This document shows positions 6,863 to 13,368 of a DNA stretch of 13,402 nt, one piece after another. This DNA is from Eubacterium sp. GTDB lineage: Bacteria > Bacillota > Clostridia > Lachnospirales > Lachnospiraceae. The DNA lies in NCBI GenBank assembly GCA_024681495.1, contig JAILAS010000124.1, positions 1-13,402 on the forward strand, read 5' to 3'. The first letter of the stretch is position 1, and the number at the start of each line of letters is the position of its first letter. Below the pieces are notes generated by a model, which had not been told where the DNA came from, ran no database searches, and was given only the letters and a program-made list of their open reading frames with translations. The position numbers were made by a program, and so were the translations under genes.

Positions 6863-7656
6863 TGCAGATTCTTATTACCGACGACGAGAAAATGATGCGC
6901 GTGGGCATGGAGAAGGAAGTGAAGAAGGTCCTTCCCGACGGGGAGATATTCCTGGCCGCCGACGGAAAAGAGGCCATCGATATTTTCGGCCAAAACGACA
7001 TCTCTCTGGTGTTTCTGGACGTGGAGATGCCGGGCATGAACGGCCTCGAGGTGGCGAAAAGGCTAAAGGAAATGTCGCCGATGGTTAACATAATTATGAC
7101 CACGGCGTACACGAGCTATGCGGTGGATGCCTACCGCCTCCACATTGGCGGCTATCTCCTTAAGCCCGTGGACGCTTCCGACATAAAGGAGGAGCTCGAG
7201 CACCTGAAGCATCCCATCGAGACCGGGGCCGACCCGAATAAGCTCGTGCTTACCTGCTTCGGGGACTTCCGCGCGGAGCTGGGAGGCGAGCCGATTCACT
7301 TCGGCAGGACCAAGTCGAAGGAGATTCTGGCCTACCTTACGGCGAAAAACGGCGCCTCGGCCTCACGCGCCGAGCTGTGCGAAATCCTTTGGGAGGGCGA
7401 GGAGCAGAAGTCCCAGAATTCATACATTGGCGCGCTTATCTCCGATATGAAGAAGTCGCTCAAGGCCGTGGGTATGGAAGACGTCCTGTACCACAACCGC
7501 AACGAATACATGCTCCGCACCGACGAGGTGCAATGCGATTACTTCGAGTTCCTTAAGGGGAATCCGGAGGCTATAAGGAAGTACCGGGGTGAATTTATGA
7601 ACCAGTACAGCTGGGGCGAGGAGTATATCTGGGATTTGGATAGTAAGCTGGAGTAG
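6862..7656 (+). CDS. Response regulator with SARP-like winged-helix output domain
   Basis: A 264-residue cytoplasmic regulator. The receiver domain (about 1-118) has the acidic pair D7-D8, phospho-acceptor D53 in FLDVEMPGMNG, the switch threonines in MTTAYTS and K101 in YLLKPVD. A linker leads to a winged-helix domain (about 128-215) with SARP/OmpR-like features (LTCFGDFRAELGGEPIHFGRTK, broken here after about 20 residues; then TSR-type helices ending LCEILW), and a short BTAD-like tail (about 220-264) much shorter than in full SARPs. The ATG used here overlaps the kinase TGA by one base after GGGGAGGG; a GTG three bases earlier would add one residue. LytS-type kinases usually pair with LytTR regulators, so the output domain is uncommon. 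It probably controls its own operon and perhaps the gene after it. Confidence 0.9.
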   Translation: MQILITDDEKMMRVGMEKEVKKVLPDGEIFLAADGKEAIDIFGQNDISLVFLDVEMPGMNGLEVAKRLKEMSPMVNIIMTTAYTSYAVDAYRLHIGGYLLKPVDASDIKEELEHLKHPIETGADPNKLVLTCFGDFRAELGGEPIHFGRTKSKEILAYLTAKNGASASRAELCEILWEGEEQKSQNSYIGALISDMKKSLKAVGMEDVLYHNRNEYMLRTDEVQCDYFEFLKGNPEAIRKYRGEFMNQYSWGEEYIWDLDSKLE

Positions 7657-7693
7657 ACGGGAGAATAAGCCGGAGTTAAATATGCTTGTAGAG

Positions 7694-7726
7694 GGATGCC
7701 TGCTGTTGCGGGCATCCTTGTTTGTT
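7694..7726 (+). terminator. Terminator of the two-component operon
   Basis: GGATGCCTGC (7694-7703) pairs with GCGGGCATCC (7708-7717) as a 10-bp stem with one wobble and a TGTT loop, followed by TTGTTTGTT. It stands 38 bases after the regulator's stop. Confidence 0.85.
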
Positions 7727-7756
7727 GCACTTTTGTAATACTTCGTATGGTAGTAT
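7725..7756 (+). promoter_or_regulatory. Weak candidate promoter for the small surface-protein gene
   Basis: TGG-TAGTAT (7748-7756) looks like an extended -10. The best -35-like hexamer, TTGCAC (7725-7730), is 20 bases away, longer than ideal. ATACT (7738-7742) and AGTAT (7752-7756) form a short inverted repeat that could be a regulator site at this position. A promoter is expected here because a terminator lies just upstream. Confidence 0.35.
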
Positions 7757-7781
7757 ATACGCAAATAGTGGAACGATAGGT

Positions 7782-7798
7782 AAAAGGCTCAGCCTTTT
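7782..7798 (+). promoter_or_regulatory. Leader hairpin directly before the ribosome binding site
   Basis: AAAAGGC (7782-7788) and GCCTTTT (7792-7798) form a perfect 7-bp hairpin with a TCA loop, ending one base before the GGGGGTG ribosome binding site of the next gene. It could protect the mRNA 5' end or tune initiation. It is not followed by a U-run beyond its own stem. Confidence 0.5.
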
Positions 7799-7812
7799 GG
7801 GGGTGAAAGCTC

Positions 7813-8250
7813 ATGAAAAAACTAATTATTACAACAATCGCAGGAATGGCTTTAGCAGTAGCTTTTTTGACGGCAGCACCCGTAAATCCCACCCGGGCAG
7901 GGACGGGACAGACCAGTTTCGTGTCGGACATTCGCGTGGTTAACGCGGATTCTCAGGACGCCGCTTACGAGCAGCTCGAATCCGAGGGCTACATCGTTGT
8001 GGAAAACAATCTGGCCGAACAGAATCCCGACCTCTCCAGCAGGTATGTGTACCTGGGATATAAGACCACGACCGACTCGGCCCGTGCCATTACCGGCACC
8101 GGGTCCGACGCGACCGGAAGCGTGTTCAGCAGCTCGAATATGGTGATGTTCGGAGGCTTTGGCGTTATCGTCGGACTTATCGCAGGCATGCTGTCCATGA
8201 AGATAGGACGCTCTTCGGGCAAGAATGATGAAGACGACGAGTTCATGTGA
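7813..8250 (+). CDS. Small secreted, membrane-anchored protein with MABP-like beta domain
   Basis: A 145-residue protein with a clear signal peptide (MKKLIITTIAGMALAVAFLT, likely cleaved after TRA near residue 29), an extracytoplasmic domain (about 33-95), a Ser/Thr/Gly-rich stretch, a membrane span (about 109-132, VMFGGFGVIVGLIAGMLSM) and an acidic cytoplasmic tail. The domain reads SDIRVVNADSQDAAYEQLE, then GYIVVENNLAEQN, then YVYLGYKTTTDSARAIT. This order of 'I..I.VV', 'GY.....DLN' and 'YLGYK' resembles the MABP beta-prism pattern known from eukaryotic MVB12 and from some bacterial surface proteins; I base this on pattern memory only. With no enzyme motif, a structural or binding role at the cell surface is likelier. 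It follows the regulator operon after a terminator. Confidence 0.75.
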   Translation: MKKLIITTIAGMALAVAFLTAAPVNPTRAGTGQTSFVSDIRVVNADSQDAAYEQLESEGYIVVENNLAEQNPDLSSRYVYLGYKTTTDSARAITGTGSDATGSVFSSSNMVMFGGFGVIVGLIAGMLSMKIGRSSGKNDEDDEFM

Positions 8251-8263
8251 TTGTTTTTTGACC

Positions 8264-8292
8264 TTGCAGAAGATATTTTAGTGTGTTAAGAT
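8264..8292 (+). promoter_or_regulatory. Promoter of the Na+/phosphate symporter gene
   Basis: TTGCAG (8264-8269) and TAAGAT (8287-8292) are 17 bases apart, and TGT precedes the -10 as an extended element. The start would be near 8299, about 35 bases before the ATG. Confidence 0.6.
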
Positions 8293-8333
8293 ACGTCGGG
8301 TTGAGCTATTAAGAGTGTGTATTCGGAGGTAAT

Positions 8334-9986
8334 ATGACACCGGAAGTATTTTTCTCACTTTTAGGAGGAGTAGGTCTTTTCCTATTCGGAATGACAATCA
8401 TGTCATCCGGACTCCGCAATGCCTGTGGAGACAAGCTCCAGGGTATACTTGAAAAAGCGACATCCAATAAGTTCATGGCCGTGCTCGTGGGACTGGCGGT
8501 TACCGTTTTGGTACAGAGTTCCTCGGCGACGGACGTCATGGTTATAGGTTTCGTTAACTCGGGGATGATGACACTTCCCCAGGCCATCGGCGTTATCATG
8601 GGTGCTAACATCGGTACCACCGTTACGGCCCAGATTACAGCTTTTAACATATCGGTTTTCGCACCTTTTATCCTCTTTGTCGGTGCGGTTATGTTTCTGT
8701 TCCTTAAGGGCGGTGTACTCAAGCATATCGGCGAGTTCCTGCTCGGATTCGGAATGTTATTCCAGGGTATATCTATAATGAAGAGTGCCATTGCTCCCCT
8801 GGCGGAGAGTGAGGCGTTTGTTGATGTTCTCAGTCAGCTGCAGAATCCTGCTTTGGCTGTCCTTTTCGGTGTTGCGTTTACTGCGCTTCTGCAGAGCTCG
8901 TCCTCGTCCACCGTCATCTTCCAGACGTTTGCTGTGGAGGGACTGCTCGGATACGGCACCGCCGTCTACCTGCTCATAGGTGCGGCCATCGGTTCCGTTA
9001 CACCTAACCTCATCGCATCTCTTACCACGAACAGAAACGGTAAGAGGACGGCGGTATTGAACCTTCTGTTCAACCTGATAAGGGCGGCGATATTGATAAT
9101 TCTTATCAATATCTTCCCTGCGATTCTCGAACTCATCCAGAGCCTTTCGCCCGATGACATCGGACGTCAGGTGGCTAATACACATACGACGTTCGCTATC
9201 ATCGCGGTTTGCCTCGAGCTTCCGCTTACGAATTTCATCATTCGTATGGCTGAGAAGGTCATCCCCGTGCTCCCCGAGGAGAACGAGCAGCTCGAAGACC
9301 GCAAGCTTCAGTACATGATGACCGGCGTGAACATGCCCATATCCATGACGCTGAAGAACACGCACCTCGAGGTGGCCAGGATGGGAGATATCGCACTTAA
9401 GAACTTCCGCCAGGCGCTGGAGTGCTTCTTTAATTACGATTCCGCATTGGTTGCCAAGGTGAAGGCCCGTGAGGAGAGCGTAGACCTTCTGAACGTCGAA
9501 ATCGACAGGGCGATGGTGGAGCTTAGATCCATGGACTTCTCCCATGAGGGTGTCGACCGGATTTCCAGCCTGGCGATTGCGGTTACCGACATCGAGAGAA
9601 TTTCCGATCATGCCGAGAATTTCGTCGAATATGCGGAGCAGATGCATATTAAGAAGTCTGTAATGTCGGAAGATGCCATTAAGGAGCTTAAGGAGATGTC
9701 CGATGACGCCATAAAGATTTTGGAGATGGCGATGGACACCTTCCGCAGCGAGGACTATTCCGATATGACCGAGTTCAATGACCTCGAGGATAAGATAGAT
9801 CTCCAGAAGACACTCCTGGTCGACCGCCACATGGAGAGGCTCATGAAGAACGAGTGCGATCCCTTCGCCGGAATCGTGTTCACGAACATGGCCAGCGACC
9901 TCGAGAGGGCAGGAGACCACGCGGTTAACATCGCATATGCCCTCAGCGATACCGATCCCGACAAGGGCGGAGCGGCAGATAATTAA
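8334..9986 (+). CDS. Na+/phosphate cotransporter family protein with C-terminal PhoU-like domain
   Basis: A 550-residue protein. The N-terminal ~310 residues form the duplicated Na/Pi-cotransporter (NptA/YjbB, PF02690) membrane domain, with the signature repeated as QSSSAT (61-66) and QSSSSS (187-192). A G-rich GANIGTTVTAQ follows the first and GAAIGSVTPN the second. Residues about 340-540 form a helical PhoU-like domain containing ERISDHAENFVEYAEQM and a second ERAGDHAVNIAY segment, both typical metal-binding PhoU helices. It probably moves phosphate with sodium across the membrane; homologues can run as importers or exporters, and sequence does not settle the direction. CGGAGG lies 4 bases before the ATG. 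The gene is monocistronic, with its own promoter and a strong terminator. Length and domain order are usual for Firmicutes. Confidence 0.95.
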   Translation: MTPEVFFSLLGGVGLFLFGMTIMSSGLRNACGDKLQGILEKATSNKFMAVLVGLAVTVLVQSSSATDVMVIGFVNSGMMTLPQAIGVIMGANIGTTVTAQITAFNISVFAPFILFVGAVMFLFLKGGVLKHIGEFLLGFGMLFQGISIMKSAIAPLAESEAFVDVLSQLQNPALAVLFGVAFTALLQSSSSSTVIFQTFAVEGLLGYGTAVYLLIGAAIGSVTPNLIASLTTNRNGKRTAVLNLLFNLIRAAILIILINIFPAILELIQSLSPDDIGRQVANTHTTFAIIAVCLELPLTNFIIRMAEKVIPVLPEENEQLEDRKLQYMMTGVNMPISMTLKNTHLEVARMGDIALKNFRQALECFFNYDSALVAKVKAREESVDLLNVEIDRAMVELRSMDFSHEGVDRISSLAIAVTDIERISDHAENFVEYAEQMHIKKSVMSEDAIKELKEMSDDAIKILEMAMDTFRSEDYSDMTEFNDLEDKIDLQKTLLVDRHMERLMKNECDPFAGIVFTNMASDLERAGDHAVNIAYALSDTDPDKGGAADN

Positions 9987-9995
9987 AAAGATTTT

Positions 9996-10023
9996 AGCGC
10001 ATCCTTCGGGGTGCGCTTTTTTT
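9996..10023 (+). terminator. Terminator of the Na+/phosphate symporter gene
   Basis: GCGCATCC (9997-10004) pairs with GGGTGCGC (10009-10016) around a stabilising UUCG tetraloop closed by C-G, followed by seven T (10017-10023). It is 10 bases after the stop. Confidence 0.95.
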
Positions 10024-10127
10024 ATCCGCCGAAAAATGGTGATAGCCAACGGGGGAGGATTGTCGTAAAATAGAGAAAAGATTTAGCCGATTGCATTGGT
10101 TTACATAAAAAAGGGGAGGCGGAGCAT

Positions 10128-10616
10128 ATGGCAGAGAACAATCAGAGTAATCCTTCTATGGTTCAGTTCCCGGAGGGGGCGGTGATCCTCAGGGAGGGCG
10201 AGGTCAATCTTGACATGTATAAGATCGTCTCGGGGAAGGCGGAGCTGTACATAAGTTACGGCACCGAAGAAGAGGTGCTCATCGGAATAATCAAGGAGGG
10301 CGCGTGCTTCGGGGAGTTCGGATTGCTCCTTAAGGAGCCGGCCATCTACACCGTGGTGGCGTACTCCGATATCCTGGCGGTTCGCATCACCGAGGGAGCC
10401 ATGGGCGACTTCATCCAGGAGAATCACGGATACGTGCTCGGCATAATGCAGAACATGGCCAGGAGCATGATGAGGATGAAGTACCACATTGACCTCCTGA
10501 CTAGGGACCTCGAGGAGGGCAAGGGCATTCCGGAGGCCGATCTCAAGGAGGCTCAGAGCCTCATGAAGAACTATTCCCTCTGCAATCCCGTGTGCACCTG
10601 GACGGCGGAGGTATAG
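10128..10616 (+). CDS. Orphan cyclic-nucleotide-binding-fold protein (CRP N-domain-like, no DNA-binding domain)
   Basis: A 162-residue soluble protein whose residues about 12-105 match the cupin-like cNMP-binding fold: FPEGAVILREGE, the YKIVSGKAELYI strand pair and the phosphate cassette FGEFGLLLKEPAIYT (61-75). A long helix (about 104-135, MQNMARSMMRMKYHIDLLTRDLEEG) follows as in CRP, but there is no helix-turn-helix, kinase or channel domain. In CRP-like binders the cassette carries an arginine after it (P-R-x-A); here the aligned residues are A72-I73-Y74, so the usual phosphate-binding arginine is missing. It may bind another ligand or act by dimerisation and protein contact. The tail has a CNPVC cysteine pair. 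GGGGAGG lies 8 bases before the ATG. A TAAAAT box near 10066 may be its -10. Confidence 0.82.
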   Translation: MAENNQSNPSMVQFPEGAVILREGEVNLDMYKIVSGKAELYISYGTEEEVLIGIIKEGACFGEFGLLLKEPAIYTVVAYSDILAVRITEGAMGDFIQENHGYVLGIMQNMARSMMRMKYHIDLLTRDLEEGKGIPEADLKEAQSLMKNYSLCNPVCTWTAEV

Positions 10617-10631
10617 CCGGGGCACTGTGCC

Positions 10632-10660
10632 TTGACAGATTAGCCGCATATGTGTACAAT
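10632..10660 (+). promoter_or_regulatory. Strong sigma-A-type promoter upstream of the amino-acid ABC transporter
   Basis: A perfect -35 TTGACA (10632-10637) and TACAAT (10655-10660) are exactly 17 bases apart. Transcription should start near 10667, leaving a leader of about 120 bases before the lipoprotein gene, interrupted by a terminator-like hairpin. Confidence 0.8.
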
Positions 10661-10687
10661 TTACATCGTTGGAGCGATAGGGCATTG

Positions 10688-10717
10688 ACGCCTGCAGTAT
10701 GTGCTGTAGGCGTTTTC
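10688..10717 (+). terminator. Terminator-like hairpin inside the ABC-transporter leader
   Basis: ACGCCTGCAG (10688-10697) pairs with CTGTAGGCGT (10704-10713) as a 10-bp stem with one wobble and a six-base loop, followed by TTTTC and more U-rich sequence. It lies about 20 bases after the predicted start and 72 bases before the first ATG, so it would cut transcripts short, or serve the gene upstream if the promoter is not used. Confidence 0.7.
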
Positions 10718-10788
10718 TGTGTGTAGTGTTTGTAAGGCCCTTTCCCCGACACATCACACTTCTACATATAGTTAAGGAGGAAAAGACT

Positions 10789-11643
10789 ATGAAGAAAAGA
10801 ATACTGGCACTTGTTGCAGTAATGTCACTGTCTATGGGACTTTTCGCATGCGGCGGAAGCTCAGACTCAGCATCCGGATCGGGAGACGCACAGGCGTCGG
10901 GAGCGGCAGTAGCTTCCGGTGAGGCCAGCGCAGACGCATCCGCAGATAAGCCCGGCGCAGGAAAGAGCTATGTTATCGCTACCGATACATCTTTCCGCCC
11001 CTTCGAGTACACCAACGCCGACAATGAGTTCGTTGGTATCGACGTAGACATCCTCGCAGCCATCGCTGAGGATCAGGGATTCGAGTACGAGCTTCAGTCT
11101 CTCGGCTGGGACGCTTCCATCGCAGCCTGCCAGGCAGGCCAGGCTGACGGAATGATCGCCGGCGCATCCATCACCGACGAGCGTAAGGAGAGCGGCTGGA
11201 TCTTCTCCGACGGATATTACAACGCTACGCAGTGCATGGCTGTTGCTGAGGGCTCCGATATAACCGGATTCGACGCTCTTTCCGGACAGACCGTAGCGGT
11301 TAAGACCGGTACCCAGGGCGCTACCTATGCAGAGAGCCTTAAGGACGAGTATGGATTCGAGATCACTTACTTCGAGGATTCACCCACCATGTACCAGGCC
11401 GTTACCGGCGGACAGTGCGTGGCATGCTTCGAGGACACGCCCATCATGAAGGCATACATCGCTGAGGACGGACTCGCGCTCAGCGTGGTAGACGGAACCG
11501 AGAACGAGGGATCTCCTTACGGATTTGCCGTATTCTCATCCGATCAGCAGGAACTCATCGACATGTTCAATGCAGGCCTCGCAAACATCAAGGCCAGCGG
11601 CGAGTATGACGAGATTATCGCCAAGTATCTGGGCGAGCAGTAG
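10789..11643 (+). CDS. Polar amino-acid ABC transporter substrate-binding lipoprotein
   Basis: A 284-residue lipoprotein: signal peptide ending in the lipobox GLFAC with lipidated C21, then a Ser/Ala/Gly-rich linker (about 22-57), then a family-3 solute-binding domain (SBP_bac_3, GlnH/FliY-like). Visible landmarks are ATDTSFRPFEY, FVGIDVDILAAIA, the ligand carboxylate arginine R132 in ASITDERKES, the VAVKTGTQGATYA hinge segment and D216 in ACFEDTPIM, which usually binds the ligand amino group. These mark an alpha-amino-acid binder, but not which one. The start at 10789 follows AAGGAGG by 8 bases; the frame is open upstream to 10699, but that part runs through the leader hairpin and would block the signal peptide. 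Its codons look more uniform than the neighbours', as in a highly expressed gene. Confidence 0.95.
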   Translation: MKKRILALVAVMSLSMGLFACGGSSDSASGSGDAQASGAAVASGEASADASADKPGAGKSYVIATDTSFRPFEYTNADNEFVGIDVDILAAIAEDQGFEYELQSLGWDASIAACQAGQADGMIAGASITDERKESGWIFSDGYYNATQCMAVAEGSDITGFDALSGQTVAVKTGTQGATYAESLKDEYGFEITYFEDSPTMYQAVTGGQCVACFEDTPIMKAYIAEDGLALSVVDGTENEGSPYGFAVFSSDQQELIDMFNAGLANIKASGEYDEIIAKYLGEQ

Positions 11644-11653
11644 GAACGACTTA

Positions 11654-11700
11654 GGGACTCTGCTCCGTCGCATTTAAGCGTGAAGCGGAGTCCCTTTTAT
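11654..11700 (+). terminator. Hairpin between lipoprotein and permease genes (partial terminator)
   Basis: GGGACTC (11654-11660) pairs with GAGTCCC (11688-11694), with inner GCT/AGC pairs possible, followed by TTTTATT. In many ABC operons such a hairpin lets most transcripts stop after the binding protein, giving it in excess over the membrane parts. No separate promoter is evident for the permease. Confidence 0.75.
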
Positions 11701-11720
11701 TCACTCTTCGAGGGAAAACA

Positions 11721-12398
11721 ATGATACAGATAATAACCGTATACGGGGGAATATTGCTCACGGCAATGGGGCAGACGCTCATTCTTGCCCTGACCGGATT
11801 GTTCTTCGCGTGTATAATCGGCCTGGTTATGGGCCTTTTGGGAACAGTTGAGAATAAGGTATGTAACATCATTGAGACCGTGTTTGTGGATGTCATCCGC
11901 GGCGTCCCCATGATAGTTCTCGCATACTTTATATTTTTTGGTGTGCCTTACCTTTGGAATAACATCCTGGGTATAGGCGGACTTACTCTGTCGGCACTGG
12001 TGGCCGGCTCTATCTGTCTGGCGCTCAATTGCGGCGCCTACATGGCGGAGATAATAAGGGCCGGAATCCAGAGCGTGGATGTGGGTCAGATGGAGGCGGC
12101 CAGGTCTCTGGGCATGCCCTATTGGACCAGCATGCGCAAGGTGGTGCTTCCCCAGGCGATAAGGACTATGATACCTACCATTATCAACCAGTTCATCATC
12201 ACCCTGAAGGACACGTCCATCCTTTCTGTTATCGGTTTCCCCGAGCTGGTAAATACCGCGAAGAACGTGGTCGCCACGACTTTCATGGCGTTCCAGGTAT
12301 GGGCCATTGTTGCGGTAATGTATCTCATCGTAATATTGCTCTTGTCAAAGCTGGCCAAGGTGCTCGAAAGGAGGCTGAACCGTGGAAGAAAGAGATAA
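11721..12398 (+). CDS. Polar amino-acid ABC transporter permease
   Basis: A 225-residue inner-membrane protein of the HisM/GlnP type with about five membrane spans. It carries the EAA loop that docks on the ATPase (GQMEAARSLGMPYWTSMRKV, about 117-136, followed by VLPQAIRTMIP), plus the family's FVDVIRGVPMIVLAYF in the first half and LKDTSILSVIGFPEL near the end. Only one permease is present, so a homodimer is likely. AGGGAAAACA before the ATG is a modest ribosome site. Its 3' end overlaps the ATPase gene by 17 bases, indicating translational coupling. Confidence 0.95.
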   Translation: MIQIITVYGGILLTAMGQTLILALTGLFFACIIGLVMGLLGTVENKVCNIIETVFVDVIRGVPMIVLAYFIFFGVPYLWNNILGIGGLTLSALVAGSICLALNCGAYMAEIIRAGIQSVDVGQMEAARSLGMPYWTSMRKVVLPQAIRTMIPTIINQFIITLKDTSILSVIGFPELVNTAKNVVATTFMAFQVWAIVAVMYLIVILLLSKLAKVLERRLNRGRKR

Positions 12399-13128
12399 TA
12401 ATGTAAAGATCCATGTTTCGAATCTGAAGAAGAGCTTCGACAAGCTCGAGGTGTTGAAGGACATCAACATCGACATCAACGAGGGAGAAGTGGTCGTGGT
12501 CATTGGGCCCTCAGGCTCCGGCAAGTCCACGTTCCTGCGCTGCCTTAACAGGCTCGAGCATCTCACCTCGGGCAAGGTCGTGATCGACGGATACGACATC
12601 TCCGATGAGAAGATAAACATAAACAAGGTGCGCGAGCACATCGGAATGGTGTTCCAGCACTTCAATCTGTTTAACAATCTGAATGTAATGGGGAACATGA
12701 TACTGGCCCCCACGGAGCTTAAGAAGTCCACCAAGGAAGAGGCTAAGACCAGGGCTATGGCCCTGCTCGACAGGGTAGGTCTCGCAGATAAGGCCGAGTA
12801 CTTCCCCGAGCAGCTCTCCGGCGGGCAGAAGCAGCGCGTGGCCATAGCCAGGGCGCTTGCCATGAGTCCCGACATCATGCTCTTCGATGAGCCCACCAGC
12901 GCCCTCGACCCCGAGATGGTCGGCGAGGTGCTCGCGGTAATGAAGAAGCTCGCCTCAGAGGGAATGACCATGGTGGTCGTAACCCACGAGATCGGCTTCG
13001 CACGCGAGGTGGCCAGCCGCGTTGTCTTCATGGACGACGGCTACATCGTGGAGGAGGGAACTCCCGACGAGGTCATAAACAACCCCCAGAACCAGAGGAC
13101 CATCGACTTCCTCAGCAAGGTTCTCTAA
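12382..13128 (+). CDS. Polar amino-acid ABC transporter ATP-binding protein
   Basis: A 248-residue GlnQ/HisP-type ATPase that powers uptake from the cytoplasmic side. All nucleotide motifs are intact: Walker A GPSGSGKST (42-50, K48), Q-loop Q92 in VFQHFNLF, signature LSGGQ (145-149), Walker B IMLFDEPTSALD with D169-E170, and the switch histidine H202 in VTHE. The start is GTG at 12382, chosen because GGAGG (12370-12374) is 7 bases upstream and the ATG at 12401 is out of frame. It overlaps the permease by 17 bases and ends the operon before a strong terminator. The residue set does not reveal the amino acid carried. Confidence 0.96.
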   Translation: MEERDNNVKIHVSNLKKSFDKLEVLKDINIDINEGEVVVVIGPSGSGKSTFLRCLNRLEHLTSGKVVIDGYDISDEKININKVREHIGMVFQHFNLFNNLNVMGNMILAPTELKKSTKEEAKTRAMALLDRVGLADKAEYFPEQLSGGQKQRVAIARALAMSPDIMLFDEPTSALDPEMVGEVLAVMKKLASEGMTMVVVTHEIGFAREVASRVVFMDDGYIVEEGTPDEVINNPQNQRTIDFLSKVL

Positions 13129-13176
13129 TAAAGCTATTTATTATCACTAATAAAACTATTCATCATCAGCAGGTTT

Positions 13177-13219
13177 ACCCGCCTTGGGATTTCGATTTCT
13201 CAAGGTGGGTTTTCTTTTT
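13177..13219 (+). terminator. Terminator of the amino-acid ABC transporter operon
   Basis: ACCCGCCTTG (13177-13186) pairs with CAAGGTGGGT (13201-13210), a 10-bp stem with one G-T wobble and a 14-base loop, then TTTCTTTTT. It lies about 50 bases after the ATPase stop. Confidence 0.92.
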
Positions 13220-13259
13220 AGCTGGTAGTCGAAATCGTTCATTACGGTCGCGGTGGGGT

Positions 13260-13349
13260 GGACATAACGATGATGCCTGACTGACGACCACTTTGGGGGG
13301 GACATAACGCTGGGGCCGGACTGGGAGCGGCTTGGTAGTTGACATAACG
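13260..13349 (+). repeat. Three copies of GACATAACG spaced exactly 40 bases apart
   Basis: GACATAACG occurs at 13261, 13301 and 13341, each preceded by a G/T-rich block (GGGGTG, GGGGGG, GGTAGTT). The intervening sequences differ from each other. No convincing gene lies here: short reverse-strand open frames are rich in Pro/Arg and have no good ribosome site. The units could be protein-binding sites, part of a dispersed intergenic repeat, or remnants of one. Confidence 0.7.
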
Positions 13350-13368
13350 CCACCGCCCGGCGAAAAGT

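Noticed and set aside
7757..7812. Cyclic-di-GMP riboswitch before the surface-protein gene
   Set aside because: The leader is too short and lacks the conserved GEMM blocks; only a simple hairpin is present.
10699..10788. Upstream extension of the lipoprotein reading frame starting at ATG 10699
   Set aside because: It crosses the leader hairpin, has no ribosome binding site and would bury the signal peptide and lipobox; the ATG at 10789 has a strong site.
10660..10789. Known glutamine riboswitch or T-box ahead of the amino-acid transporter
   Set aside because: I see neither the T-box core TGG-containing bulge with a specifier domain nor the conserved glnA-motif blocks; the leader is too short for a T-box.
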